Shown here piece by piece: positions 25,308 through 36,915 of a DNA stretch of 52,538 bases (position 1 is the stretch's first letter; each line of letters starts with the position of its first letter). The notes beneath the pieces are model-generated. The model was not told where the DNA came from. It worked only from the letters and a program-made list of their open reading frames with translations, and did no database searches. This DNA is from Proteromonas lacertae (Eukaryota > Sar > Bigyra > Opalinata > Proteromonadidae): contig NGBS01000046.1 in NCBI GenBank assembly GCA_002245135.1, positions 1 to 52,538 on the forward strand, given 5' to 3'. A program made the translations under genes and the position numbers.

Positions 25308-25857
25308 GAATTATATTAAATATTTATTTATTTTGTCAATGTTTTTTTTTAAGGTGTGAAGTAAAAGACTCTTTGGGTTGTATATATCATTCAAAAAATA
25401 ACCAATTTGACCAATGGTTATTAATCTTTCTAGAGAATTCTATATATCAAACAATTTGACAAATATTCATTCTTATTCTTTATCTATTCTATTAATCCAC
25501 TCAGTTCTATTAACTAAACAATCAACAATTTCTACAATCATTTCTTTCTTTTCTTTACACTCTTTCAATAAATTCTTTCACTAAACAGCCTTCAAAAACA
25601 TCATCTTCATCTATTAACTAAATTACTTTATCACATTCACAAATTCATTTACTAATCTCTTTCATTCACATTTTAAAATAAAATGAAAATTAAATAGGCT
25701 TGATGATGATTTGATAATGTATTTTGAATTATTAATTCAAAATAACATAGAAATTATATAGAATCAGCTAAAAAAATGAAAATATGTATAGTTTGATAAA
25801 CATTCACATAATTATTAACATATAAAGAATAATAGAGTAGATCAATTAATAATTGAA
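25308..25857. other. 550-bp intergenic stretch with a probable dead-gene remnant
   Basis: No intact gene is seen. On the minus strand about 25671-25455 the composition turns coding-like: IDEDDVFEGCLVKEFIERV in one frame, then KKEMIVEIVDCLVNRTEWI in another, with stops between. A CAAGCC promoter-like motif (minus strand, about 25698) lies just upstream of this remnant. The parent gene is not recognised. The remainder is plain AT-rich sequence. Confidence 0.4.
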
Positions 25858-28800
25858 TTAAAAAACATTCAAGTATTCTTTTGATATTTCTTTCTTTTCA
25901 TCTTTGCATATTCCATCTAAGTTCATTACTTCTATGAATGAAAATGTTTCTAAAAATGATTTTAATTCTGATTTATCAATACTCTCTTTTAATGTGATTG
26001 ATAATTCATATAAATCTTCAAATACTTCTTTGTTTTCTATCATTAATCTCAATTCTCTTTCATTTAATTCATTTCCTAATAGATTTATCTTTTTTAATGG
26101 TTTATAATCTTTTAATCTTTCTATTAACATCATCAATCCCTTTTCACTCATTCCAATTTCTATTAAAATCAATATATAGAATTATAAATACTTGAGAGAT
26201 TTAGTGATGAATAATAATCAACAACAAATTTATATAAATATTTACATATTATCTCTATTCCTTCATCTCCAATTTCATTATTATGAATTGAAATATATAC
26301 AACATCTTTTGGAAAAGAATCTGTTAATTCTTTTAATCCATTACAACTAATCTTGTTATTGGATAAAACAAGTTCTTTATAACCAATCTGTTTAATCAAT
26401 GAAATGTGAGAATCATTCAGATTTAAATCTATTTCATTATAAATATAGATAATATACTGGAAAAATCATATTGTCCATAATTATCATGTCTTTTCTTTTT
26501 AATACAATAATTCAAATAATATTCAAATTCTTCTTTTCTCCATGATGAACATTTCATTTGAATAAATGGATATTCTTCTTTTTCTAATGTTTTGGAACAA
26601 ATTGATTTTAATCCATTCATTCGAATATTATTTCCATTTAAGTCTATTGTGTTGCAATTAGAAATTGAATCTATCTCATCAGCTAATAATATCACACTTT
26701 CATCATCTATTGAGATATTACTCAAATTTATTCTATCCCAATTATTGACAACATTCAAATTGTTTATTAATAGCTTAAATCCAGCATTACCAATTGGATT
26801 ATCTATTGAGCATATTACATGCTGATATAAATATACTTTGAATATCCAATTCTTTAATACTATCATTCTCTTTCATATAATTCATTAAATATTCTATTCC
26901 TTTTGAATCTATATTATTGTCACTTAATATTATATCAAGTTTAATCTCTTCATGAATGTCATTTAATCCATCTAATAAATACTTCAATCCAATTGAAGAT
27001 AATCCCATTTCTATTGAATATTAAAAGATAGTATTGATACTTGAACAATCTATTCTATCATCCCATTCTTTTAATAGACTCAAATGTGGAGATAATACTT
27101 TCATTCCTTCATCTCCTATTTCATTTCCATTTAATTCAAGATATTTAAGATTTGGAAATGATGATAAATTGTTTATCAGTAATTCTATACTTTCATATGT
27201 TAGTTTATTATCTAAATAATAATAAAAATATCAAATTATACAACTCAAATATAACACTTCTATTTCTTTCAATTCATTTAATCTTAATGAAATGAATGTT
27301 TTGAAAATATCATCATCTATTTTTAAAACAGTCAGATATAATCTATTGTCTTGGTTTATATATTTGACTAATTCAGGAATGTCTTTATCAATCAGTAATT
27401 CTTTACTTCTATTTAAATTGAACCATATTTTTGAAATTGGAAATTTGAATAATAAAACATTCAATCCACTTGAATCAATATTGACATTGTGTGTTATATT
27501 TATTGTCTTAAGATTTGGATATTTATATAATTCTTTTGATAATATTTTCATTGATTCATCATCTAAATTCATTCCTTCAAGTTTTAATTCATTGTTTTTG
27601 TTGATTAATAAATTCAAATATGGAAGTAATAATTTAAATCCTTTCACACCAATTGGATTAGCTATTTCATAAAAGAACAATATAGTAATAAATACATGAA
27701 AGATCTATATATTTCAATTTCATTAATGGAATTGATTTAACAAATGATTCAATGAAATAGGAAGTAAGATTACACCTGCATAAATATAATGTTTTTAGAT
27801 TTGATAATCCACTCAAATATGATCCAAACAATGATTGACGAAGAATTGGTATCTGAATAAAATCTAAATAAATCATAATTATTAAAATCATACAAAATAT
27901 TAAAGTTGGATTGATTATTCTCAATATTCTAAATAAATAACTTATTCCTTCTTCACAGAAGCATATACAATCTGATTTTATTTTTATCACTTCTTTATAT
28001 AAATAATCACTTTCTATCTTAAATATCTTCTTATCTAAATTATATTCTCCATATCTACATTTATGATGTATTTGATATTTCAATCTATATTGAATTATAT
28101 TATCTCTTTTGTATAATTTCATCATCAATAATATTGACAATATTCTTTCATTTGGTTGAATATTGTAGGATTCTATCAAATTATCTCTAATCATTTTTCT
28201 TTTTCCATTTTCAACATAACATTTTGGTGGATATGTTATTCGAAGTGTCACAATTGCTTCATAATCATTATTATATAACATCTCTTTTCTTTCTTCATAT
28301 ATCATCATATTATTATTTTCATCTCTCAATATTTCACTCACTTTTATCATTTCTTTCTTCAACTCTTTCATATTCAATCTATCCTCACTCTTCACTTTCA
28401 ACATTCTTTCTATCATTTCTTTCATTACTTCATCACATTCTACATCTAAACTGTATTTACATCTCATGATATTTTCTTTTGTTTCATTGATATTATTATC
28501 TTCATTAAATGGTAATTTCTTACTTATCATTTCATATAATATACAACCAATTGACCAAATTACACTTTTCTCATTACATTCTAATCCATTCAATTCTTCT
28601 GGACTTGTAAAGCAGATATCATATAGTCTCATATATTCATCTTTTCTCAACAAATCCAAGAATAAATCACATATCTTTACTTTCTTATTCTCTATTATAA
28701 TGTTACTACTCTTCAAATTAACAATCATTATACCACATTCACTCAATATCAATAAACTATCACATATACTACATATCTTATGACAAATATTATCACTGCA

Positions 28801-29137
28801 TAAGGATTTACTTTGAATCACCTCTTCTAAATTTCTTAAATAATAATATCTTGATATTGAAAAATATTCACCAATTTGAAACATTCTGAAACGACAAATA
28901 AAGGATGTACAGCAATCTATCAACAATGAGTAATTATCACAGAATTTCAATATCTTCTTTTCTTTTATACCATCTATATTAAGTATTTTCACCTTATTTA
29001 TGTCAATTCCATATCGTATTACCAAATCTACTTCATTACTACTCTTTTTTTTATCTATAAAATTATACAAGCAGATATACTTAAATATCACAAGGTAATA
29101 TTGCAGAAAATACACAATCTACAAAAGATTTTAGCAT
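25858..29137 (-). CDS. Pseudokinase-leucine-rich-repeat protein, copy 2 (longest)
   Basis: Same architecture as 13099-15572. The first exon is probably MLKSFVDCVFSAILP, and the long frame begins KKKSSNEVDLVIRYG. The pseudokinase shows IMIVNLKSSNIIIE (Asn replaces the catalytic Asp), KVKICDLFLDLL in place of DFG, SPEELNGL and SVIWSIGCILYEM. After a linker there are more LRR exons than in copy 1: LNELKEIEVLYLS, then YLELNGNEIGDEGM, ILSDNNIDSKGIEYLM, TIDLNGNNIRMNGLKSI, ELVLSNNKISCNGLKEL and KINLLGNELNERELRLM. The LRRs are 28-29-residue RI type, and GTAT introns separate single or paired repeats. The first splice is unclear: the GTAT donor used in copy 1 would follow an in-frame TAA here, whereas a GTGATA donor upstream keeps frame. 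The 5' 450 bp of this gene is duplicated at 36134-36584. Confidence 0.75.
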
Positions 29138-29434
29138 TTTTCTAAAATAAAATAAAATATAGTCGTTTCATTTAAAAACTCAATTTTTAAGATGAATGAA
29201 AAATAAAAACAAGATCACATACACACATATATATATACCATATTCTTAATTATTCATACATCAAATCTTCCTCTAAATAATTATGTTCAATTCTTATCTC
29301 CTTCACTATTCATATAAATACAAAATATAATAAAATACAGTAAGGAGTTTCTAAAAGATGAGAAACATAAGGATGAAATTCTTCTTTCAATAAATGCAAA
29401 CCAAAATGTAACTGCGCAAATCTATTTTGAAAAT

Positions 29435-29470
<36 letters not shown>

Positions 29471-31068
29471 CACTTCAAATTCAAGTGCAAAAATATTCTT
29501 TGAATCAATTCCAAATACATTATCAATCTCATCAAAAAAATGTTTAAGTATTTCTTTAGTGAATTCTTTTTCTTTCATTAATTTCATATCTGATGAATTT
29601 TCTTCATCAAGTCCATATTTATGATCTAAACTTAATGATTCTATATCATCTTTTTCACATAATTCATTGAATTTTATAGCTAATAATAAACAAACACACA
29701 TAACTAACTTACTATTATTATGAGTAACGTACTAAGAAATTAAATAGTAAAATAAAAGCATTTATACTTTTTGAAAAATCAAAATTTCAAAATAAACAAA
29801 TGATAAAGCAAATGAGCTAATCTCTAACATATACTTACCTTCATCATTATCCATTAAATTAATCCAAACTTTCAATATATCTCTTTTTATCTCTCTTATC
29901 ATTGATAATGTTAAGGATGGTGATAGATTAGAATGGATTGTTTGAAATGCTTTATTTAATTCTTTTATCTTTGTATCGTAATCTTGATAAGTTATACAGG
30001 ATGTAGTATAACCGGGCAAAGATAGTGGTATTGTTATATGACTCTGAAAATATTAGTAAAATAATAATATATATATACAAACTGTAATTCTGGATCGTCT
30101 ATATAAAATGGTGGATAAATTATTCCACCTGGAGTATACATTATTCTTGTCAATTCTCTTTCATTTATCAAATTCAAATAATCTCCCCAACGGCTATTAC
30201 AAGATTTTTTATAACTCTTTTTCTTTATTATTGCATAGTGTTTGTTCTTGTGGTTGTCATCCTTTTCACATGTGTGATACGGAATGAATGTTGATATATC
30301 TATAATAACAATTTATATTACGAAATACTCAAAAATGGACTTGCATCACTATTATAAAAATATAAACTAAATGATTTATTTTTGTTAATTTCTTTGTCTT
30401 GAAACTTGGCAAATTGTACATTATAATCATTTCTAACAGTACTATTCAATATACACGCTATATTCTATACTAATCATCTCCTTGAATGTGTCCAATAGGT
30501 ATAGAAGATAAGAATATTGAAGATTCTCTCTCAAAAACAATCTTTTCAGCATCTCGTTCTTCTTTTGATTCAACTATTGTTTTCTTTCTAGTACGTATGC
30601 TGCATCTATTTGCATGTCATTATATCACATAATTATACGTAAATGGAACTTTTAAAGCATTCTTTTTGGTTATAGAAGTCATTGAAATATATTTGGCTTG
30701 ACATTTCAAAATAATTTTGAATTTTGTTGTTTATAAGTTTATAATGGGTAAATACTCACATATACTTATACCGTTTCGATTTATGGCTTTGGTAGGACAT
30801 ATAATAGCCACATTGTATAGTACCAATTTTGTAGTATAAAGAATAGCTCCTTTTATTGATAAATTAGACATTGAATGTAGAAGCATCAATTCCAAATCTT
30901 GATCCATCCTTAAAAGATTACTATCATTCATATTTATCTGTATATATAATTTTTATTTCTTTGTTACACTAGTGGGGTTATGTTGCAAGCATTTGCATAT
31001 TTATATTTTATTGCCTTGGATTTTTCTCGGGAATATCTATGTTTGATGATATTGTATATTCTTTCAAA
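28687..31068. repeat. 2.38-kb segmental duplication, copy 1 (direct)
   Basis: This block is repeated in the same orientation at 36134-38513. By eye the two differ by a 2-nt change in an AT run (27 nt at 29444-29470 against 25 nt at 36891-36915) and three substitutions (30360/37805, 30983/38428, 31029/38474). It carries the whole CABLES-like gene, its promoter, and the first exons of the pseudokinase-LRR gene. Confidence 0.95.
29250..30931 (-). CDS. CABLES-like cyclin-box protein, copy 1
   Basis: Eight exons join in frame to 431 residues. Introns are 30755-30606 (150 nt), 30470-30442, 30328-30300, 30078-30044, 29767-29708, 29471-29422 and 29338-29306. The central segment reads RIMYTPGGIIYPPFYIDDPE, then LPGYTTSCITY, then LSPSLTLSMIREIKRDIL, then FALSFVYFEILI, then CVCLLLAIKFNE. 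It ends NIFALEFEVFAQLHFGLHL. This ordered set matches the CABLES1/2 family (CDK5 and ABL substrate), which has a C-terminal cyclin-box fold and links cyclin-dependent kinases to other kinases. The N-terminus also shows ERESSIFLSSIPIGHIQGD. It may be a regulator of a CDK such as the one at 6665, which is inference. A TGCAAGCATTTGCA element lies about 55 bp upstream. Confidence 0.85.
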
Positions 31069-31452
31069 ATGATAAACACTACAGAATATAAAAGTTATAT
31101 ATTTCTATATATTCTATAATGTTATCTATTATATAATGTAATGCTATAAATGGAAGATATAAATTCTTAAATTAATGATTGTTAATCTTTAAATTATTCT
31201 CATGTTAATGAAGTGGTTTAATATTTGAAGTAAATATGATTTATTTAATCAAGTGGAACATATTTATGAATGTTTGATATAATAGTAATTCAGATTATGA
31301 TGATAATTTTCTCAAAATTTACACATTTTCATAAAATTGGTTAGTAGTATTTAAAATAATAAAGTCAAAGTATATTAGAATTATTTAAAGAATTATGGTT
31401 TAATATTAAGAATTGAAATTTCTATGTATAAATTAAAAGACTATCAATAATA
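31069..31452. other. AT-rich intergenic stretch
   Basis: This is unique sequence starting exactly where duplication copy 1 ends. There is no open frame of note on either strand and no recognised signal. It separates the CABLES-like gene from a possible small gene and the ABC transporter. Confidence 0.6.
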
Positions 31453-31690
31453 TTATGCAATAGCTGGAATAATATAATAACCACATTTACATGGACCATT
31501 TTTCTTCATTAATGGATTTAAATAACAATTAAAAGCAAATGCTACAATTAAAGTAATATACAATATTAACTAGTATGGAGTTAAACTAAATTACTTTCTA
31601 ATAACTCTCTTGGAAGCTGTTTAACAAGAAATATTTTTGTAACTAAATATTTCTCTTATGATTTTCTCTTCTATATCAGCAATATTCTAA
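31453..31690 (-). CDS. Possible small membrane protein (fragmentary)
   Basis: The minus strand ends with LILYITLIVAFAFNCYLN, then PLMKKNGPCKCGYYIIPAIA and a stop at 31453. That is one hydrophobic helix followed by a Cys-x-Cys-Gly tail. Upstream pieces KIFLVKQLPRELLESNL and IADIEEKIIREIFSY lie in other frames. They could be joined only with introns shorter than the local norm (one would be 17 nt). It may be a small spliced gene or a decayed one; no family is recognised. Confidence 0.3.
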
Positions 31691-31742
31691 TAAGATATAA
31701 TCATAATAAAAGAAAGAAATCAATAGCAAATACAAAAATAAA

Positions 31743-31811
31743 AAATTTCAACCTTTTACAAGATTTAAAACACAAATATGTGTTTTGCTTAATTCCAAAA
31801 AGGTTGAAATT
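31743..31811. promoter_or_regulatory. Nested inverted repeat just upstream of the ABC transporter
   Basis: The outer arms AATTTCAACCTTTT (31743-31756) and AAAAGGTTGAAATT (31798-31811) are perfect 14-nt complements. Inside them lies a second perfect inverted repeat, AAAACACA-AATA-TGTGTTTT (31767-31786). The element ends nine bases before the start codon at 31820. It could form a cruciform or an RNA hairpin in the 5' leader, or bind a dimeric regulator. Confidence 0.6.
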
Positions 31812-31819
31812 AAAAAATT

Positions 31820-34800
31820 ATGTCTTCTGAAATAGAAATGACTAAAGTGGGTGATACACATATCAACATTGAACAAGACAAGTGGGATACACCTGATGAT
31901 ATCCTTAAGAAAGGATTTCATGAATATCATGAAGCATTAAAGAAGATCACACCTGAACTACCACCTATGGATTTAATCATGAATAACTACAGTTATTCTG
32001 TCAACATTCCTGAGAATGGAAGACAAAATAAGCCATCAAACCTAATTCAATCTCTTAGCAATATTGGCAAGATTATCACATTTCAAACAAAAACACATCA
32101 GAAAAAAATCCTAAATAATCTAAATTTGACATTTCCAGCTGGATCTACTACCATTGTATTTATTACGCTTATAAAAATTCTTGTATAGGTTTTAGGTGGT
32201 CCAGGATGTGGCACAACCACACTTTTACAAGCTCTTGCTAATCAAATACCTAAAAGCAAAACAAGTGGTGATATTGTCTATGGTGGTAAGAGTATTGATA
32301 ATTACGAATGGACAAGAGTTACAGTGGTATGTGAACAATTAGATTATCACAATGCTCCACTAACAGTGAAAGAAACCTTCAATTTCAGTAAAGCTTGTCA
32401 ATTAGGAACAAATAACTTCTACAAAGGTTTAAATCTTAATGATGACTTTATTGTATATTTTTATTATATATATTAACAATTAATAGAAACATTTAGAATT
32501 GAAGAGTGATTTAGTGATTAATTCCTTGGGTTTGAAGATATGTGAGAATACTATAGTCGGTGATCAATCTCTTCGTGGTGTAAGTGGTGGTGAGAGAAGA
32601 AGAGTGACATTGGGAGAAGCATTGCTTGGTCCACAAAGAATCATGTTATTAGATAAATTCAGTACTGGATTAGATAGTGCAGTAACTATCGATATTGTAA
32701 GAATGTTAAGTGATTGGGCTAAAACATTCAATGGAATTGTGATAGCTGCAATGTTACAACCAGATAATGATGTTATTTATTCATATGATCAATTATTATT
32801 GTTAGATAAAGGATGTAATATCTATTTTGGTCCAGTAAAGGAAGGTATTGATTATTTTGATAAATTGGGTTATAAAAAACCAAAAGAGAAAGATGAAGGA
32901 AGTTTCTTATCTGAAATAGCAACAGAAAGATATAGACATCATTGTGATAAAGAATAAGTATGAAAAAGTAGAAGAATTGAAGAAATATTATGACAACTCT
33001 GAATATAACAAAGTATATTCTATTTATATTTACTATTTGCTATTATATGTAATAGAAAGTTATTGAAACAATAAACAGTAAACTTCATTTCCAAATTGAA
33101 TTATATAACAGTCCATATTCAAAGAAATTATACAAGAGTGAGTATTCATTATCTCAATTTGAAATGTTTTTATTGGTGTTTATCAGACAAATCAAATTAT
33201 TCATTAGAGATAAATCCTATATAATAACAAGATTATTTCAAGATGTGTTGATGAGTGTAATTATGGGCTTAATATTTGCCAATATAAATAGAGATAATCC
33301 CATATCTCAATTCTCATTTATTTATGGTATTGAAACAACAATGTTTGTAAATCATTTCTCTCAATTAGGAGCAGTATTAGCAGAAAAGAAAGTACTAGCC
33401 AAACAACGAAGAAATAAATACTTTTCACCTATTCATTATGTTATAACAAATACAATAATCCAATATCCAGTTATTGTTCTTGAAGCAATTTTTCATGAAA
33501 CACCCACCTATTTTATATCAAATTTGAGTAAAGATAGTGATACTGAAATGTATTTTATATATATAGCATCATTGATTTGTGTTGGTTTAGCTAGTTTAAC
33601 AATTGTCAGATTGATTTTAATGATGTTTGATAATGAATATATCGCAATGGGAATATTACCTTTGATGATGTTTGTATTTGGTAATACAGCTGGTTTTACA
33701 ACTCCAAAAGATAATATTACACCAATAATAAGATGGATATATTATATTAATCCATTCAATTATGGTACAAAGATTATAGTGACAAATGAATTTATAACAT
33801 CAAAATGGGGAGAGAAAGGCATTTATTTATTAAAAACAATGGATTATCCAACTACTTTGGATGATAGATATTTATGGTTCATTGCACTTATAATAATGCA
33901 TTTTGCATGTATAATACAATATATATTTATTATATTCATAATATAGATATGATTCTTTTCATAGTTGTTTTATATATGAGAAAATATCCACCATCTGTTT
34001 CATATGTAGTTGATAATGATGATTTAAAAGAAATGACTGAAATAGAAAGACAAGAAAGTTTAAAAAGAACAAAAAGTGAAAGATCTTCAATTGTAACTCA
34101 ATTAGTTGATTTAAGCTTTAATGATTTGTGTTATTACGTAAAAGTAAAAGATCTAAAAACAAAAAAGACAGAAGAAAAGAAATTATTAAATAAATTGAGT
34201 GGATTTATAAGAGCTAATACAATGACAGCATTGATGGGATCAAGTGGAGCTGGTAAAACAACTCTGTTAGATGTCTTAGCAAATAGAAAAAATACTGGAA
34301 GAATAACAGGTGATATATACTTGAATGGTCAAAAGATGGATAAAATATCATTAACTCATTATTTAGGTTATGTTGAACAAATGGATAATTTACCATCCAA
34401 AGATACAGTGAGAGAAGTATTAGAATTTAGTGCAAATACAAGATTACCAAATAATACAAGTGAAAAAACAAAGAAAGAGATGATTGAAGACACATTAAAG
34501 CTGTTGGGATTAGAATCTTATGCTGATTTGATGATTGGCAAACCAGGTAATGGTTTATCAATGGCAATTAGAAAATTGATAATGACAGGTATTGAATTAG
34601 TAGCAAATCCTCCAATCATCTTCTTAGATGAACCAACTACAGGATTGGATAGTAACAATGCTTTATTAGTTGTTCAAGTATTAGAAAGAATTGCAGCAAC
34701 AGGAAAGAGTGTGATTTGTACAATCCATCAACCATCTTTTGAAATATTCAAACTATTTACTGATATATTGTTATTAGAAAGAGGTGGTAATATGATTTAT

Positions 34801-35946
34801 TTAGGACCATCAGGTGAAGATGGTAAAGAAATTGTATCTTATTTAGAGAACCATCCATCACATCCAAAATTACCAGAAAATACAAATCCAGCTAGTTGGA
34901 TGTTAGAAGTAACTGGTGGAGGTATAAACAACAATAAACCATTAGAGATGTTTCCATATTATGAAAGTAGTGATTTGAAAAAGAAAAACGATGAAGTATT
35001 ACAAAATATGTTGAGTAAAAAAGGAAATGAATTACCCAAATTAAATAGATATATGACAAGTTATTCAAACCAAATAATTTGTTGTTTAAAGAGAGTTGGA
35101 AGATTCTACTGGAGATCTGCAGAATTGGTATATCCCAGAATTATCATTTGTTTATTTATATCATTATTTGTTGGAGGAATATATTATCAACTTGAAGTGA
35201 AGAATGAAGCTGGAATACAATCATATTTTGCTTCTCTATCAATGCCAAACTTCTTTACTGCAACTTTTTCGTGTATTTTAACAATCATTCTCTTAATGCA
35301 AGAAAGAACAGGAATCTATAGAGATATTGACAATAATTTAGTCAACCCAATCGCATATACAATTAGTTATGCATTATTTGAATTACCAGTTACATTATTA
35401 TGTTCGTATGTATTCTTTATTATATTTATCTATAGGTTATTTATAACATTATTTGTTTATCCAATGTGTGGTTATACTCCATACATAGATGCAGTATTTA
35501 ATTATATTATTGGTGTATGGATGTATTTAACATTTGCTTCGTATTTGGGATTATTATTTGCTTTTCTTACACCAACAATACAAGTTGCTACCACAGTTGG
35601 TTCAGGAGTTTTAAATATAATGACTACATTAGGTGGATTTTTTATTACCAAAAATGATTTGTATTACTTCTTCAAAATGCTTTATTGGATTGATCCATTT
35701 CAATTTATTAATACTTCTTTATTCAGTTCTCAATTATTTTGTAGAAAAGATAATATTGTAGAATGTCCTGAGATATTTTTAGCAGCAACTCAAAAGTCAG
35801 TTCCTCGAAATAGTTTATTAGAAAGTAGATTTAGTTTGATTTATGAAAATCGTTGGTATTATCAAATAGTTGCAGCGGAATTTTGTTTATTGTTATTAAT
35901 ACCATTCAATTATTCAATTAAAAGCATAAGATACTTGAAGATTTAG
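31820..35946 (+). CDS. PDR-type full-length ABCG transporter
   Basis: Layout is NBD1-TMD1-NBD2-TMD2. Five exons (introns 32156-32188, 32453-32486, 33013-33055 and 33909-33946) total 3979 nt, one base over a multiple of three, so about 1325 residues. The extra base is near 32925-32950, where the frame must shift from ATERYRHH to VIKNKYEKVEELKK; no intron fits, so it is an error or a real frameshift. The nucleotide sites are asymmetric, as in fungal PDR pumps. NBD1 has a degenerate Walker A (GGPGCGTTT, Thr for Lys) and Walker B (LLDKFSTGLD) but an intact signature VSGGERRRVTLG. NBD2 has intact Walker A (GSSGAGKTTL), Walker B (FLDEPTTGLD) and H-loop (TIHQPS) but a degenerate signature (GLSMAIRK). 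Family members export drugs, sterols or lipids at the plasma membrane. It sits alone between the two duplicated blocks. Confidence 0.93.
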
Positions 35947-36133
35947 TAATTACATATACTATAAAATTAATATTATTTTTAATCTTTCTTTGATTTTCTT
36001 GTAGTAATATATATATATATATATATGGATATACCTTCTTATTAAAATGATAATAAAATATTTCTTTTCCTGACACTGTGAATAATCTCACATTTTCATA
36101 AAAATCACCTGCTGTGAATGTATAAAAAAATTC
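35947..36133 (-). other. Short spacer with a coding-like minus-strand remnant
   Basis: Between the transporter stop and the edge of the duplication the minus strand is open and protein-like (TFTAGDFYENVRLFTVSGKE, then IFYYHFNKK). It runs straight on from the truncated pseudokinase fragment. It could be the 3' part of a gene cut by the duplication. The family is not recognised. An AT dinucleotide run lies at about 36006-36026. Confidence 0.35.
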
Positions 36134-36584
36134 ATTCTCTATTATAATGTTACTACTCTTCAAATTAACAATCATTATACCACATTCACTCAATATCAAT
36201 AAACTATCACATATACTACATATCTTATGACAAATATTATCACTGCATAAGGATTTACTTTGAATCACCTCTTCTAAATTTCTTAAATAATAATATCTTG
36301 ATATTGAAAAATATTCACCAATTTGAAACATTCTGAAACGACAAATAAAGGATGTACAGCAATCTATCAACAATGAGTAATTATCACAGAATTTCAATAT
36401 CTTCTTTTCTTTTATACCATCTATATTAAGTATTTTCACCTTATTTATGTCAATTCCATATCGTATTACCAAATCTACTTCATTACTACTCTTTTTTTTA
36501 TCTATAAAATTATACAAGCAGATATACTTAAATATCACAAGGTAATATTGCAGAAAATACACAATCTACAAAAGATTTTAGCAT
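36134..36584 (-). pseudogene. Truncated 5' fragment of the pseudokinase-LRR gene (copy 3)
   Basis: This fragment is identical by eye to the first exons of the gene at 25858-29137, from its ATG (29137, here 36584) to the end of IMIVNLKSSNIIIEN. Homology then stops and the frame continues into unrelated sequence (FFYTFTAGDFYENVRLF). The pseudokinase C-lobe and all leucine-rich repeats are absent. It is a by-product of the segmental duplication and probably has no function of its own, though it keeps the parental promoter region. Confidence 0.85.
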
Positions 36585-36696
36585 TTTTCTAAAATAAAAT
36601 AAAATATAGTCGTTTCATTTAAAAACTCAATTTTTAAGATGAATGAAAAATAAAAACAAGATCACATACACACATATATATATACCATATTCTTAA

Positions 36697-36881
36697 TTAT
36701 TCATACATCAAATCTTCCTCTAAATAATTATGTTCAATTCTTATCTCCTTCACTATTCATATAAATACAAAATATAATAAAATACAGTAAGGAGTTTCTA
36801 AAAGATGAGAAACATAAGGATGAAATTCTTCTTTCAATAAATGCAAACCAAAATGTAACTGCGCAAATCTATTTTGAAAAT

Positions 36882-36915
<34 letters not shown>

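Noticed and set aside
28224-28783. Plus-strand hydrophobic frames opposite the pseudokinase-LRR gene
   Set aside because: They arise from the complement of a Lys/Glu-rich coding strand; no independent signal supports them.
29444-29470. AT dinucleotide run as a functional element
   Set aside because: Such runs fill many introns here; the 2-nt length change between copies fits simple slippage.
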